Positions 1 through 11,245 of a stretch of DNA of 61,964 bases are shown in pieces. The stretch lies in NCBI GenBank assembly GCA_037176905.1, contig JBBBWG010000004.1:50001-111964 (forward strand), given 5' to 3'. This DNA is from Azolla pinnata (taxonomy: Eukaryota > Streptophyta > Polypodiopsida > Salviniales > Salviniaceae). Under the pieces are notes generated by a model. It was not told the DNA's origin, ran no database searches, and saw nothing but the letters and a program-made list of their open reading frames with translations. Both the position numbers and the translations under genes were made by a program. The stretch's first letter is position 1. The number at the start of each line of letters is the position of its first letter.

Positions 1-914
1 AGAGAACAGCATTTGCATGAATTGAGGCTGAGAAGAAGGTTGGTTAGCCTTCAGAACTGCTATAGCATGTCATCAAATTGATCCTTTATTTCCTTACACT
101 AGCAAAAAAGTTGAGCGTTATTTGGTTCTAAAGATAGTTACATTTCCTTTGCAGACAGATAGTTTTGAGTATGTATATCTGTTCATGGGAATGACAGGTA
201 AAAAACAGAAAAAACAGGCTCTTCAATGCTCCTTCACAATATTTTGAGTTTACAAAATAGCAACGGTTACAAGCCTTGTCCATTTAGGGTTTGAGCAAGA
301 GATTAATTAGAGCCTTGTCCAGTTTAGGGCTTGGGCAAGGCATTCTCTGATGAGACAGGTGATGCCATAGAGTGAAACTCTGTATTTCAAACTTTCTAGG
401 CACACATTGTAACAGTTACTACTTATCTTTCAAAGAGAGAAATCCACATGAAGATCTGTGCCTTACACACCTTTTCTACAAATTTGGCATTATACATGTA
501 TTTCACCAGGAGTAGTTTATTCCCCTCCAGCCTTCTCAATCCAAAAAGGCTGAAAGAAAGGAAGTGAAAAGAAAAGAGAAGAAGTTCATGTTTCAGTCTT
601 TGAACAATATAAAGAAAGATGATGATGATGATGATCATCATCATCATCCTTTCTACAAATCCAAAACAGAACCACCAGCTACACTTCATGCCAGAAATGG
701 AATCTGAGATCTGGATTCAGAAAAAAAAAAAGCCTCGAATAACAACATTTCATTCATCAAAAGTTATGTATTATATGTATAGAGCAGTAACTAAGTTGGG
801 AAGGGATGTGGTAGTGAGTCTCACTTGGGGGATATTTGTTCATATAATAAGGAACACACATTTGGGTATTCAAGAAAATCCCCAAATGAAGGAATAGCAG
901 TTGTTGGTTTTGAT
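1..914. other. 3' flank of the DSK2 gene, no gene seen
   Basis: No exon with a recognisable product is visible on either strand. The stretch is AT-rich and probably carries the 3' UTR of the minus-strand ubiquilin gene, whose stop codon is at 915-917. The only structure is a perfect inverted triplet repeat at 618-648, GAT units followed by ATC units, which could fold as a hairpin. The short frames over it are translations of that repeat. Confidence 0.6.
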
Positions 915-3900
915 TCATCCTCCAAGAAGGCGTTCCACAGCAGCATGCACATTCCCACCCGTTGCTCTCAATGCACTGATGTTAGCTTCAGTGTCAATGA
1001 ATCCCATGGCTTGCAGCTGTGACAACTGTGTGGCATAAAGCTGCTCTGGTGGAACCGTATTAACTGCAAAAGAAAATAGATAAATAGGTAGTGATTATCG
1101 TCTTCGGAGGTCAAATACGATGATGTGTGACACCTAAAACTGATACATTTCAAGTGATACACTTGGACATCAGTAATGATTCTTAATGTTCAAAAACTTT
1201 ACTAACGAACACCATTGAGAGAGTGATTGAGAGAGGAAGAAAGACTTGTCCAAGTAGAATCTCCTACCAAAATCACGTAATATGAAGAGACTGGATTTTG
1301 TTATGCAGGATTTCGGCTGCAAAGAGACTGCAATATACATCATGAGAATCTTCTAAAGAAATCAAACACCTGTGATAAGACTGGAGAGAGAGAGAGAGAG
1401 AGAAGATTTCCACATGCTTTCCAATCTTAGGCAATACAAATCGTGCTAGCCTACAATCTCCTACAAAAATCAAGATGAGACTGGAATTGTTCCCATATTT
1501 CAACTGCAAAGAGAATCTCTCCTAGCTTAGGCAATACATTGTGTTAACCTTAGAATCTCATAACAAAGTCAAGCACATCGGATGAGATTGGTAGGTATCA
1601 CTACGCTGATTTCTCGCATATAGCCAAATTAAATAAGCATAAGTTTTCCCAACAATAAACATGACAAAGAAATAGCGGACGGGAATTTTGAGTTTTACCT
1701 TCAGGAATGCCCCCACCGCGGCCTCCACCAAGTGTTCCAAATAAGCCAAGCAATGAATTCACATCGATCGGCCTTGGTGCTCCTGTTGCTGCACCATTCG
1801 CTGTTGGATTTCTGAATAAGATACCATTTTACCCACAAAAAAACATCAACATAAGTATCGATAACTGTAAATCTCCAGGACAATTCTAATGTAGATAGAT
1901 AGCCAAACTTTTCTGTATGTAAGCATGGACATACTGAGCAGTTTGTTGTCCAGCTTGAAAAGTGAGCATATCCTATAAAACACGCAGGGAGCAAGTATCA
2001 GCTGGATGATAATTGTTATCCAAACGATTTCATCAACTAAATCAATAGCCGCATATAGTATGCAAGTCTGAGCAAATGTAGATTCAAGAGTTACCTGAAG
2101 AACCTCAGGACTAGTAATTTGTCTCAAAAAGTCTGGATTCTGCATCATCTCTCTGAATTCTGGTGGCATCACATTCGCTATCTATAAACCAATAAAGAAA
2201 TCGAGTGACAAATAATCCAAACACAACATGGAAGATCACAGAATAAAATCTGCAGTGAAGATATGAGAGCCAGTAGTGTTTACTTGATTCATGTATTGCG
2301 GATCAGACACGAGATTTCGCAGCATTTGGAGAACGGCAGGATTTTGAAGCATTTGCTGCATGGCAGCGGGATCCATCAAACCCATTCCACCTGCATCACC
2401 AAGGTCTGGAAGTGGAAAGCCCAAACCCATATTGCCTCCCAGGCCCATAGTATTTGCACGGGTGCCCATGCCTATTTGTCCAGGTGCCCCAGCAGCTGCT
2501 GTGTTCTCTATGACCATAAGACATGTCATCTTTGTTAGGCCTAACGTACATACATGGACATTTTCGAGTAATTTCAACCCAGTAAAACTGTAAGCCTTTT
2601 ATGTTGCAAAAATAGAGAGCACACATATAGCAATGGAATTAGAGCATAGGTCAAGAAACTCTGCTTGCTTTACATTTTGCACAATGAGTATAGAAAAATA
2701 GAACATACGGGTAGGATTCCAAGGATTCGGAAGCGGAGCAGTATTCGGTGCAATGGTCTCTGTCCCTGTTCCTCTGTTTGCTGGCTGCGTTGGTTGCCCT
2801 TGAGTTCCGAATAATGCTGCAAACGGATTGTTTGCAGCTCCTACAGCATTTCCTGCTGCATCTCCACCAGTGGCAGCATTTAAGAAAGGCTCCTCCACAG
2901 TTTCATACATGCGGCGGAGCATGTTGAAGCCTTCCGGCGATGCCTCAATGTTGCTCATTGCCCGATCCGTATTCCTCATCATTTCTCGCATCAGCTCAGG
3001 ATTCCTGGCTGCATCAAGAGTCTGCCGCAGAGTGCTCGGATCATTCAGGATATGGCCGAGTTCAGGGTTCCTGTCAATGAGGCTCCTCATCTGTGGGTTG
3101 TTCAATATCAAGCTACGCATCATCTCAGGGTTGTTCATCAGGCTTTGGACAGCCGGCATGTTCATCATGTCACGCATGAGGTTAGGGTTTTGCATCAGTT
3201 GTTGTTGGACTTGTTGAAACTCAGGTAAACCCAAGCCTGTACCACCTCCACCACCCAAATTACCAAGCCCAAATACATCGGAGGTGCCAAACCCATTTAG
3301 CCCACCTGACAGAGCGTTTGTGGGCGGAGTAGAAACTGAATTAGTCGCTGCTGCACTGCCAGCTGCTGCAACCGTCGCTGCCTCCGAGGAAGGAGCTGCT
3401 CGCACCAAATGAATCGTGTGGCCATCTTGTACTCCTGCATCATCATCAAAATCACCCATGATTGTGTGTGAATCAGTAACAGAGGTAACATTCGTCTACT
3501 GTTTACCGCTCCACTTCTATTGATTAAAAGGATGGAAACTCCCGTGGATGCTTTTATTACTTCAGTTGTGAGAAGAGGAAATGGGAAGAGACTCACTGCC
3601 CAGACTTCATATCAGGTATTTATGAGTTTTTTTCCCGATACAATGTTGAAATCAACATCAACGGGGGAATCCACAAAATGATCGTGCTCCACCGAAAGGT
3701 TAGTTAGACATGGAGTGCGATCAACTTCGGTTAGTACAAGTCAAATTGCTTGAATTAGTGTTGCTCGAGTAAAAATCAAATGTCTGAGAAAGGGCAATAA
3801 TAATTCATCTGATTGGAATCGCATCGACCATTAAAAAGAAAACATGACAAGTTGACCACAAGATACTGAACTTGAGAATGGAGAAGCCCTAAGCGAGTTA

Positions 3901-5090
3901 ATGCATACCAATGAGAAGGTGAATGTATGTAAGTATAATCATGTCTCCAATGGAACCAAGAGATCCGTTTTTTCTTTATCGTAAAACAAAGACAGTACAA
4001 CGTCAGACAAATAAGAATCGAAACCGGTTCTCTTACTCAATTCTATGATGCAGGGATACAGGCAAGCAGCAAAGAAAGCAAGAAGGACTTGGATTTCCAG
4101 CGTTTTCTTCAATGTGAGATTCCAATCCCAGAAACCAGCCATAGATGATCAATCCTGATAAACAAACCTATATGCATCAAAATCCAAATTTTTACCCTCT
4201 TTTTCCTTCAAGAACCACAGGGTGCAAGCTACAACCTGTCCCAACAGTATTACAATTTGGGCACCAATTCCTTTGGAGGTATCTGGATAATGAACTTGAT
4301 ACTGGAGAAGCCCTAAGCGAGTTAATCCATACCAATGAGAAGGTGAATGTATGCAAGTATAATCATGTCTCCAACGGAACCGAGAGATCCGTTTTCTCTT
4401 TATCGTAAAACAAAGACAGCACAACATCAGACAAATAAGAATCGAAACCGGTTCTCTTACTCAATCCTATGATGCAGGGATACAGGCAAGCAAAGAAAGC
4501 AAGAAGGATTTGGATTTCCAGCGTTTCCGCCAATGTGAGATTCCAATCCCAGAAACCAGCCACAGATGATCGATACTATATTGCATCAAAACCCAAGCTT
4601 TTTACCCTCTTTTTCCTTCTTCAAGCACCACAGGGTGCAAGCTACAACCTGTCTCCACAGGATTACAATTTGGGCACCAATTCATTTGGAGGTATCTGGA
4701 TTCATTCTCCCAGAAACCTGAACGACGCAATGAATGATCTCTCTGACAAAGACTAGGGCATGGAAAACCCTAGAGCTCTCCCACAGCCAAGAACAAAGAT
4801 CTGGTATACAAACACACACACATGTACATGCATACAGATCGTGTATGGATGGGGAACCTACCGTAGCTTTCGAGGGTGGAATCGTCCCGCAGGACACGGC
4901 CTTTGTAGATGAGTCTCTGTTGGTCTGCAGCGACTCCTGATCCTTGAACAAGGAGGGGCTTGAAGGAGGCGATGGTGGTGCTGCTGAGGTCTGCCTGGAC
5001 GCAGAATTTGCTGCCATTGGTGCATCGGATGTTGACAGTGCTACTGCTGCTGCTGCGGCTGCTGCTGCTACTGCTTTCCTCGGCAGCCAT
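915..5090 (-). CDS. DSK2: Ubiquilin / DSK2 ubiquitin-receptor shuttle protein
   Basis: Seven exons joined by GT-AG introns: 4862-5090, 2709-3434, 2284-2507, 2095-2181, 1935-1972, 1699-1811, 915-1063; phases agree and give 521 aa, close to the usual plant DSK2 length. An N-terminal ubiquitin-like domain (about residues 18-90, with [10 protein letters not shown] across the first junction) is followed by STI1-type repeats rich in NP and MM motifs (about 135-240 and 365-422), a Gly/Met linker, and a C-terminal UBA domain (about 477-521, with QAMGF and ending VERLLGG). Known role: the UBL docks on the proteasome and the UBA binds ubiquitin chains, so substrates are shuttled to degradation; plant DSK2 also acts in selective autophagy. 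The start MAAEESS is the first ATG before the UBL; a serine run precedes the domain. The 1.4-kb first intron holds a tandem duplication described separately. A CT-rich 5' leader lies just upstream. Confidence 0.94.
3861..4700. repeat. Intronic tandem duplication, about 415-424 bp unit, in DSK2 intron 1
   Basis: Two near-identical copies lie head to tail, one from about 3861 and one from about 4270, with the beginning of a third copy near 4681 (TTTGGAGGTATCTGGAT recurs at about 4274 and 4685). The offset of matching words varies from 413 to 424 because of small indels. On the minus strand each copy carries an open frame of 66-67 codons (3939-4142 and 4363-4563) starting [11 protein letters not shown]. 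One indel between the two frames is a whole codon. I do not recognise the peptide, and it is not part of the ubiquilin reading frame. Confidence 0.85.
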
Positions 5091-5118
5091 GGAAGACGAA
5101 GCAGGCTCGCCCTCTCTC

Positions 5119-5152
<34 letters not shown>

Positions 5153-6525
5153 AGATATCTATGTATCTATCTATCTTCTTGTGTGTTCTTCCTGGGCCCC
5201 TTTCTGTCTGTCAGTCTGTTCAATCTGATGGGCGAGAGATGATGATCGAGGGAGGAGCGATGGCAGGAACAGAGCAAACCCAATTCGCTTCCTTCTGCTT
5301 CACCTCCACCCCCTCCTTCCTCCCCTTCCTCCTTCCTCCTTCCTCTTCCTTTCTTCTTCTTCTTCCTTTCTTCTTCTTCTTCTAATCTTCCTTCTCTTCC
5401 TTTTTGTCTTCCATTCACAGCCGAATTTGATGAAGGGGAAAGAAGAGAAGGGGAAGTGATTCAGAAACGTCTTCTTCTTCTTTCTCCTCCTCCTCCTCCT
5501 CCTCCTCCTCCTCCTTCTTGCTTCTTTCTTCTTCTTCTTTCTGTCTGTTCTTGCTGCTTTCTTTGCTGTTCTTCTTTCTGTCCATGCCCCAAAACCCTAA
5601 GCTTGCTGTATGCATGCATGCATGCATGGATGTGTATGTGCCTCATCGCGAAATCTATGTCGGTACGAATGCATTGCATGCATGTGCATGCATCCAGCAT
5701 GGTGGGTGTGGATCTGAAGCTCATGCTGTGGTGTTGATGGAGTTTTAGATGCCATGGAAGGCATGCATGGATTATCATCATGTTGGCAATGCTTTGCATT
5801 GTGCATCATGTGCCATGGACTATATATACTGTTTGGAAATTTTGACATGAGAGCTTTTGGGAGTAGATTTCATCATATACCAGAAGTTGTTTTGATCTCA
5901 AAGAAAGAAAGAAAGAAAAATTTGCTGGGCAGTTTTGGTTTTGTCCTACCACCACAAATGCAAGATTTGGGGAACGATCGAACGGAAACATGTTCGATTC
6001 TCTGATCAGATCCTGCTCATGTCCTGCAAAATGCTACTGCAAAGAAAAACAAAACAAAAAAGAAAAAAGCAAAAGAAAAACACTTCAAAGACCCAACACG
6101 ATTCGCGCATCATCAGCGTTTCATGCAAATGCATGTAAAGAAACAGAAAAACAAATTTTGCTGGCCATGTCTACAGCAGACAGAATCAATGCTGATTGTC
6201 AGCTTTCCCAACCAAATCATATGGTTAGTTTGCCAAACTACTTCTACCAGAAAATGTAGTGGCCCTTGCGAGCTAGCTGCAAACAAGAAAAACAATGCAT
6301 GTGCAGGTACATACATATACACAATATCCACAATCGACCACATACCATCCATGCGTGTATGTGAGTACATTTTGCGTACATACATCACTCTGATGAGATT
6401 CATCACCACATGAAATGATTTCCAATCACGAGAGATGTTTCAAGATCTGTCGCCCTGCTACATTATTATACTTGCGTCGAGTTTTAACACCAAAGTGCAA
6501 GATCGATCCGGTTTCTGCGCTTTAT
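5091..6525. other. Intergenic: DSK2 promoter/5' leader and SKIP16 3' end
   Basis: No gene is visible. Next to the DSK2 start lie CT, CTT and CTC microsatellites (about 5110-5152, 5340-5385, 5478-5518), typical of a plant 5' UTR or promoter, then ATGC-rich words (5605-5700). The half nearer 6525 is AT-rich and probably holds the 3' UTR of the SKIP16-like gene; an AATAAA-like word on the minus strand directly follows that gene's stop codon. Confidence 0.5.
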
Positions 6526-9500
6526 TCAAAATATGAAGTCCGGAAACTCTAAAGGGAATTCGGCCACAGTGGCCAAGAACATCGGGCCCTCTGGACGAGC
6601 CAAGCTGAAAACAAAAATCCAAAGAATAGAGAATGGATTATACCGTTTCTGATTTACATTCCCCTTAATCATACGCATCAACACCATGACCAGAGTGTAT
6701 TGAGTTCAGAACACTGTTTTTATACCTCCCTGGAAAGAATGTAAAACTCCCACGCATTGACCCTTTCCGTGCACTGAGCGAACTGCAACTAGCATACACA
6801 AATGGCTTGCCACCTGTTTCCAGCAATGGATACTGTAAAACACATCCATAAGGTTTTTAGAAATGTGTCTTTGCTCAAGTACAAGAGAATTCACCAACAT
6901 ACCCTTCAGTTTTATCATCACTTCTTCAAAATGCCCAAGTATGTATTATTTCCACAGCAGAAAGGCAGACAACATCACTGCTCAAACATCAACTTTAAAT
7001 TTACAAAAAGGCTACGATTTAGCCATATGGATAGATAGATAGATATATGAAGCTATTCTGATGGCCTTCAACAGCATGTTGGAAAGTAGCAAAGATAGCA
7101 AATGTAAATATTATTCAAACATATATTGGCCTTTCTAATGGTACCACAAAACTTGGAAGCATACAAAGAACTGACCAAACACTCACGAGTACCTCAGAGT
7201 TCTTCCTATATGTTTACATTTTCACATGCCTTTGAATAAAAAAAATACAATTTTTATAGAGCACCAAGGGATTCTTTACCTGGCCAATGACAGCTGCTGC
7301 TCGCACCTCATCTTTAAGAACACCATTTTCAAGGATCATCCAATGGCGGTGTGAGAGTTGACAAGTTTGGAAAGAGTGGGCATGTGAGCCCTCTCCTGAA
7401 GGAAGAAGAGACATCGATATTTGGTATGTGAAGAAAAGACCATCCTCATCCAGAAATGTTGATCGTTCGGGTACAAAGACAGCTGCGCTTTTTACCTTCA
7501 ACCCCAAACATCAAGTAAGTTGGATAATCCCAATTCTTGAAATAAGAGAATAAATGATCATGACAAACTTTTTTAATTCTTTGACCGACCATAATCTCTT
7601 TTGTAACATACCACAAATATGTGTAATATATGTTCTGACTGATTTTTTCCAGGTATTACAAAATAAATAGGCTTCCACACTTTTCCAGAATTAAATTTTA
7701 TAGGCTTGTTCATAACGTATATTTATTCTATATCCTATTTCTTTCTTTAATTTGCAAGAAACAGATTTGAAATAGGCCCGTGCTTGGATAGAACATCTTG
7801 CCCCAGCACAAAACAGTGCAATCTCTATGAAGTTTTTAATGCAACACATCCATTTATCTGCCTTCTTTTTTTCTGAAATATAAGGAGATGATGTAAAAGA
7901 AAATTTAGCTTTCCTCAGTACAAGTTTTACAGATATCCACGTCTCTTTGGCACAATGAGCAGTTGCGAATTCAGATGTTAGAATCAAAGGGCGTGGTAAC
8001 TTGATGAAATTCCAAGCCATTAATGATAAAAATCAAAGAACTCGTATCTCTCTGGGAAACCAAAGTATTACAGGTTGCAGTATGATTGCTAATCATGCAT
8101 CTTCCAAATTCATTCTTGCCCAAATGGCATAAAAATACTAGATACCTCAGATTCAAACTTCTCATGGACAATTCGATCCATCATGCACAATTGAGCAGGC
8201 CTCAAAACGTCCTTTAGAAACACTGCATGCATCTGATTTGACTTTACAATAGGGATGTTTCTAATAAGAGTGTCTACACTTTGAGATTATAATAGGTGTA
8301 TATCCACATAAACAAGCAATGCATTAAGTGGAGAAGTTTGTAGAAAGAATCAATCAATGTTAGAAGTACGAAATAATGTAGAAAAATATGCTTAGGATTG
8401 AGCACTAACCTGCACACCTTGAGACACTGCTTCTGTGCACCATGGCCCTTGATCCGGAAAAAGACTTATCCTACTGACACCCCTGTCTCTCTGCACTTTA
8501 TACATCCCACTATTCAATCTTCTTACATATTCTTCCAGCCAGCGTAAAATTGAATCTTGCATAGTTGATGAATCAGGATGGGGTGGGACACAGCTCATAA
8601 CTTTTCCATCACTTGCACAATTCCCAGTCCCGACATGAAGTGAACCATCCCGGCAGTTGAGCAAAAAGAACTTCATTAGAGGTACGGATGCTGCGATAAT
8701 AATCCAATTCTGTGCTTCAAGCCGTTTCAATTTAGGAATTACTTTTTCTTTTAGTAATATGACCATGTCCAGTGACAGGAACTTGATGTCAACTTCGTGA
8801 TCATAGAACCTATAACCACCCAGTAGGCCGGGGCACGTACTACCTTCTCTTTCATCATCCTCATACCTATCTCCATCATCGGATAGATCCTCTTCAGAAT
8901 TTGTGCTTAAATCTTGTCCGTCACAAAATCGATATAATAAGCGAAGTGGCAATGGTAATGTCCAACCAAGTTCTGCCTCTTTCTGATCTAGGAAATTCTC
9001 GGACACACCAGGTCTGAGAGACGCGGCCAGGCGTGGATAGTTGGCTGATGCCCATGATCTCAGCAAATCCCAACACTTCTTCATCCTTAGAACCAATGAA
9101 ATTGGATATTTCGAGAAATTTTCATGCCATGTCTTGTAAGCCTCCTGTGTGTGTGAGGTTGTTTTACATCAACACAATTCCAGAATGCCATCAATGGAGC
9201 AAAGCATGCGAGCAGCTTATAAAAAAAAACATAGACCAGCTACAGCACGCACCGCACAAAATGCTGAATATAAACTATCATATACATCATCATAAACAAT
9301 TAAAGCCTGGCTCGGTTTAGAATCTAAGCATAGCAGTATAGCGAGTACAGAGAACCCCGCTGTACTTCTCATATAAACGGCTGTTACAGACCCATAGTTA
9401 GCACATGACTAGGACGGTGTTTCCTGCCCAAACATCGGGGCAGTTCCTTAGGGATGAGAAGCAAGCGCATGCATGCTGCATGAAAACATCAAGCTAGTTG

Positions 9501-10142
9501 TGTGAAAACATCATGTTAGCACACACACCAGTTGTGTGAAAACATCATATTAGCACACACACATCAGTTGTGCAACCACACGTTTGTTTCGTGAAAACAT
9601 TGCAGATAACACTGGTGTGAGTATACGCGTTCTATGAAACCATCCTGCTAGCCCACAAATGTGTCAACAAAGAAGTTCGAAAAAGAAAACGAAAGAATAG
9701 CTATGTCAATGCAAGCATTTCCAAGATCATGGTTTCAAATCATACACATTAAAACAAATGATAGCATACGTGTGAGCCAACAAAGAAGTTGATACAAACA
9801 AAGTATGCAGTAATCCTAATGCAAGCATTTCCAACGCCATGGTTTCAAGCATATATATGAAAGCATTACGATAGCATGCTAATCCAAGCATTTCCAAGGT
9901 CATGGCAAAACCCGAAATACAAATGTTGCTGCCGTGTGACTAACCTTGAAGGAGGAACAAGGGTTCCGAAGATGATCCGAGGGTGACCCAAGGTCAAAGT
10001 CCCTGAGGCAGAAGTCTTGCCACAAGGCCTCGTCCGAGGCGGCATGGAACCAGCGATGGTCAACACAAGACGCACGCACAACATCTTGCAACGTGCACTT
10101 CCTCAGAATGATTTGGATGAGGGCCTCCGGCAATTCGCCCAT
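6526..10142 (-). CDS. SKIP16: F-box protein SKIP16-like (F-box + SMI1/KNR4 + ApaG)
   Basis: Five exons: 9945-10142, 8410-9144, 7280-7495, 6726-6832, 6526-6604; all phases match, giving 444 aa (Arabidopsis SKIP16 is about 436). An F-box lies at residues 1-45 (LPEALIQIILRKC...VDHRWF), an SMI1/KNR4 fold at about 95-300 (LPLPLRLLYRFCDGQ, LLGGYRFYDHEV), and an ApaG/DUF525 domain from about 312 to the end (VKSAAVFVPERS, SHRHWMILENG, FVYASCSS, GSFTFFPG, ending EFPDFIF). Known role: SKIP16 binds SKP1-type ASK proteins through the F-box, forming an SCF ubiquitin ligase; its substrates are unknown. The order of domains, exon junctions and final IF dipeptide are those of the plant family. The start is the first ATG of the F-box exon. 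Intron 1 contains short repeats (separate entry). Confidence 0.94.
9488..9905. repeat. Short direct repeats in SKIP16 intron 1
   Basis: Two small families are visible. At 9488-9600 a unit of about 37 bp (core GTTGTGTGAAAACATCAT followed by TTAGCACACACAC) occurs twice, then a decayed third time. At about 9708, 9826 and 9882 the words CAAGCATTTCCAA and TCATGG recur, in two copies continuing as GTTTCAA. They lie inside the 800-nt intron between the F-box exon and the SMI1 exon. No coding potential is apparent. Confidence 0.7.
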
Positions 10143-10299
10143 CTCCCCACGCCCCGATACGCAACAAAAACAACAAAAAAATGAGCAGATCAGAGGAAGT
10201 GCATCTGGGCCCTTAGAGAAACCCTAGCAGAGGAACACGGAGGAAGAAAAATTCGCCCATCACTCGATCTAGGCTTCCGATTGGGCTTAGCCCTTCGGT

Positions 10300-10990
10300 T
10301 CAAGCTTAAATTGTTGAAAATTGAAATTGTAGTTCGTTGAAATTGTGCTTGAAATTGCTGAAATTGCGTAGTTGAAAATTGGGGTTGAAATTGTGTTTCA
10401 ACGGTTTTATCGAGCTCTTGGAGTTCTACAGTTCGATTCAGGTTGAAATTGTGGTTGAAATTGGGGCTGAAATTGCGTAGTTGAAATTGGGGCTGAAATT
10501 GGGGTTGAGATTGCTAAAATTGCGTAGTTGAAATTGGGTCTGAAATCGCTGAAATTGCGTAGTTGAATTTGGGGTTGAAATTGTGTTTCAACGGTTTTAT
10601 CGAGCTCTAGGAGTTTTGCAGTTCGATTCAAGTTTGGCTTTTGAATAGCCGGAATTGGGCTCCATTCTATAAATTGCATTGTTGAAATTGTGGTTTGAAA
10701 TTGTGTTTCAGCTGTTTTATTGAGCTCTAGGAGTTTTGCAGTTCAATTCAGGATTGGCTTTTGAATAGCTCAAATTGGGCTTGATTCCTCAAATTGTGTG
10801 GTTGAAATTGCAGTGGGAATAGTGTTTAAGCAGTTTTAAGTGGCTTCAGTGGCTTTATCGAGCTCTAGGAGTTTTGTGGTTCAATTCAAGTTTCGGCTTT
10901 TGAATAGCTAAAATTGCGCAGTTGAAATTGTGTTTAAGCAGTTTTAAGTGGCTTAAGTGGTTTTATCGAGCTCTAGGAGTTTTGTGTAAA
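10300..10990. repeat. GTTGAAATTG minisatellite with higher-order units
   Basis: The core word TTGAAATTG(C/G) is reiterated dozens of times with variants. Superimposed on it is a longer unit containing GTTTTATCGAGCTCTAGGAG and TTTTGAATAGC, seen with variation near 10404, 10590, 10715, 10855 and 10960. The array sits 5' of the SKIP16-like gene. The stop-free minus-strand frame at 10407-10679 is a translation of the repeat, not a gene. Confidence 0.88.
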
Positions 10991-11149
10991 AAACCACTAC
11001 CTCCACCTACACAAATCAAAGGTATTCCCATGGTATCAATCTCTGAGCAGAGAAGCTTATGCTGCAAAGAATATGGCAAATCAATTCATAAAAAACAACG
11101 AAGGGCAGAAGTTGATTTTGCTTTCTGACCTCTCAAGGTGACATTCACA

Positions 11150-11245
11150 CAACCACTTTGCTCAAGTGGTTAAATATATAGGGACCTGAGGGCTTCAACT
11201 TATATCTTCTGTTTACTTGATCATCGAGTTCGAATAGAACAAAAG
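11150..11245 (+). mobile_element. Possible tRNA-derived SINE head or decayed tRNA
   Basis: TTGCTCAAGTGGTTAAA resembles an RNA polymerase III A box, and about 60 bp downstream GAGTTCGAATAGAAC resembles a B box. That spacing is right for a tRNA or tRNA-derived SINE promoter. The intervening bases do not fold into an obvious complete cloverleaf, so a functional tRNA is unlikely. Boundaries and family are not determined. Confidence 0.35.

Noticed and set aside
8146-8211. Possible extra exon in the SKIP16-like gene (DVLRPAQLCMMDRIVHEK) with matching phase and a GTATCT donor
   Set aside because: The known SKIP16 junction goes directly from GVQ to the ApaG strand (VKSAAVF here), and the acceptor before this segment is weak. 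It would insert residues inside a conserved junction.
10300-10990. CRISPR-like array
   Set aside because: Repeats are nested and degenerate without regular unique spacers, and the genome is clearly eukaryotic. The same applies to the arrays at 39.3 kb and 56.6-58.0 kb.
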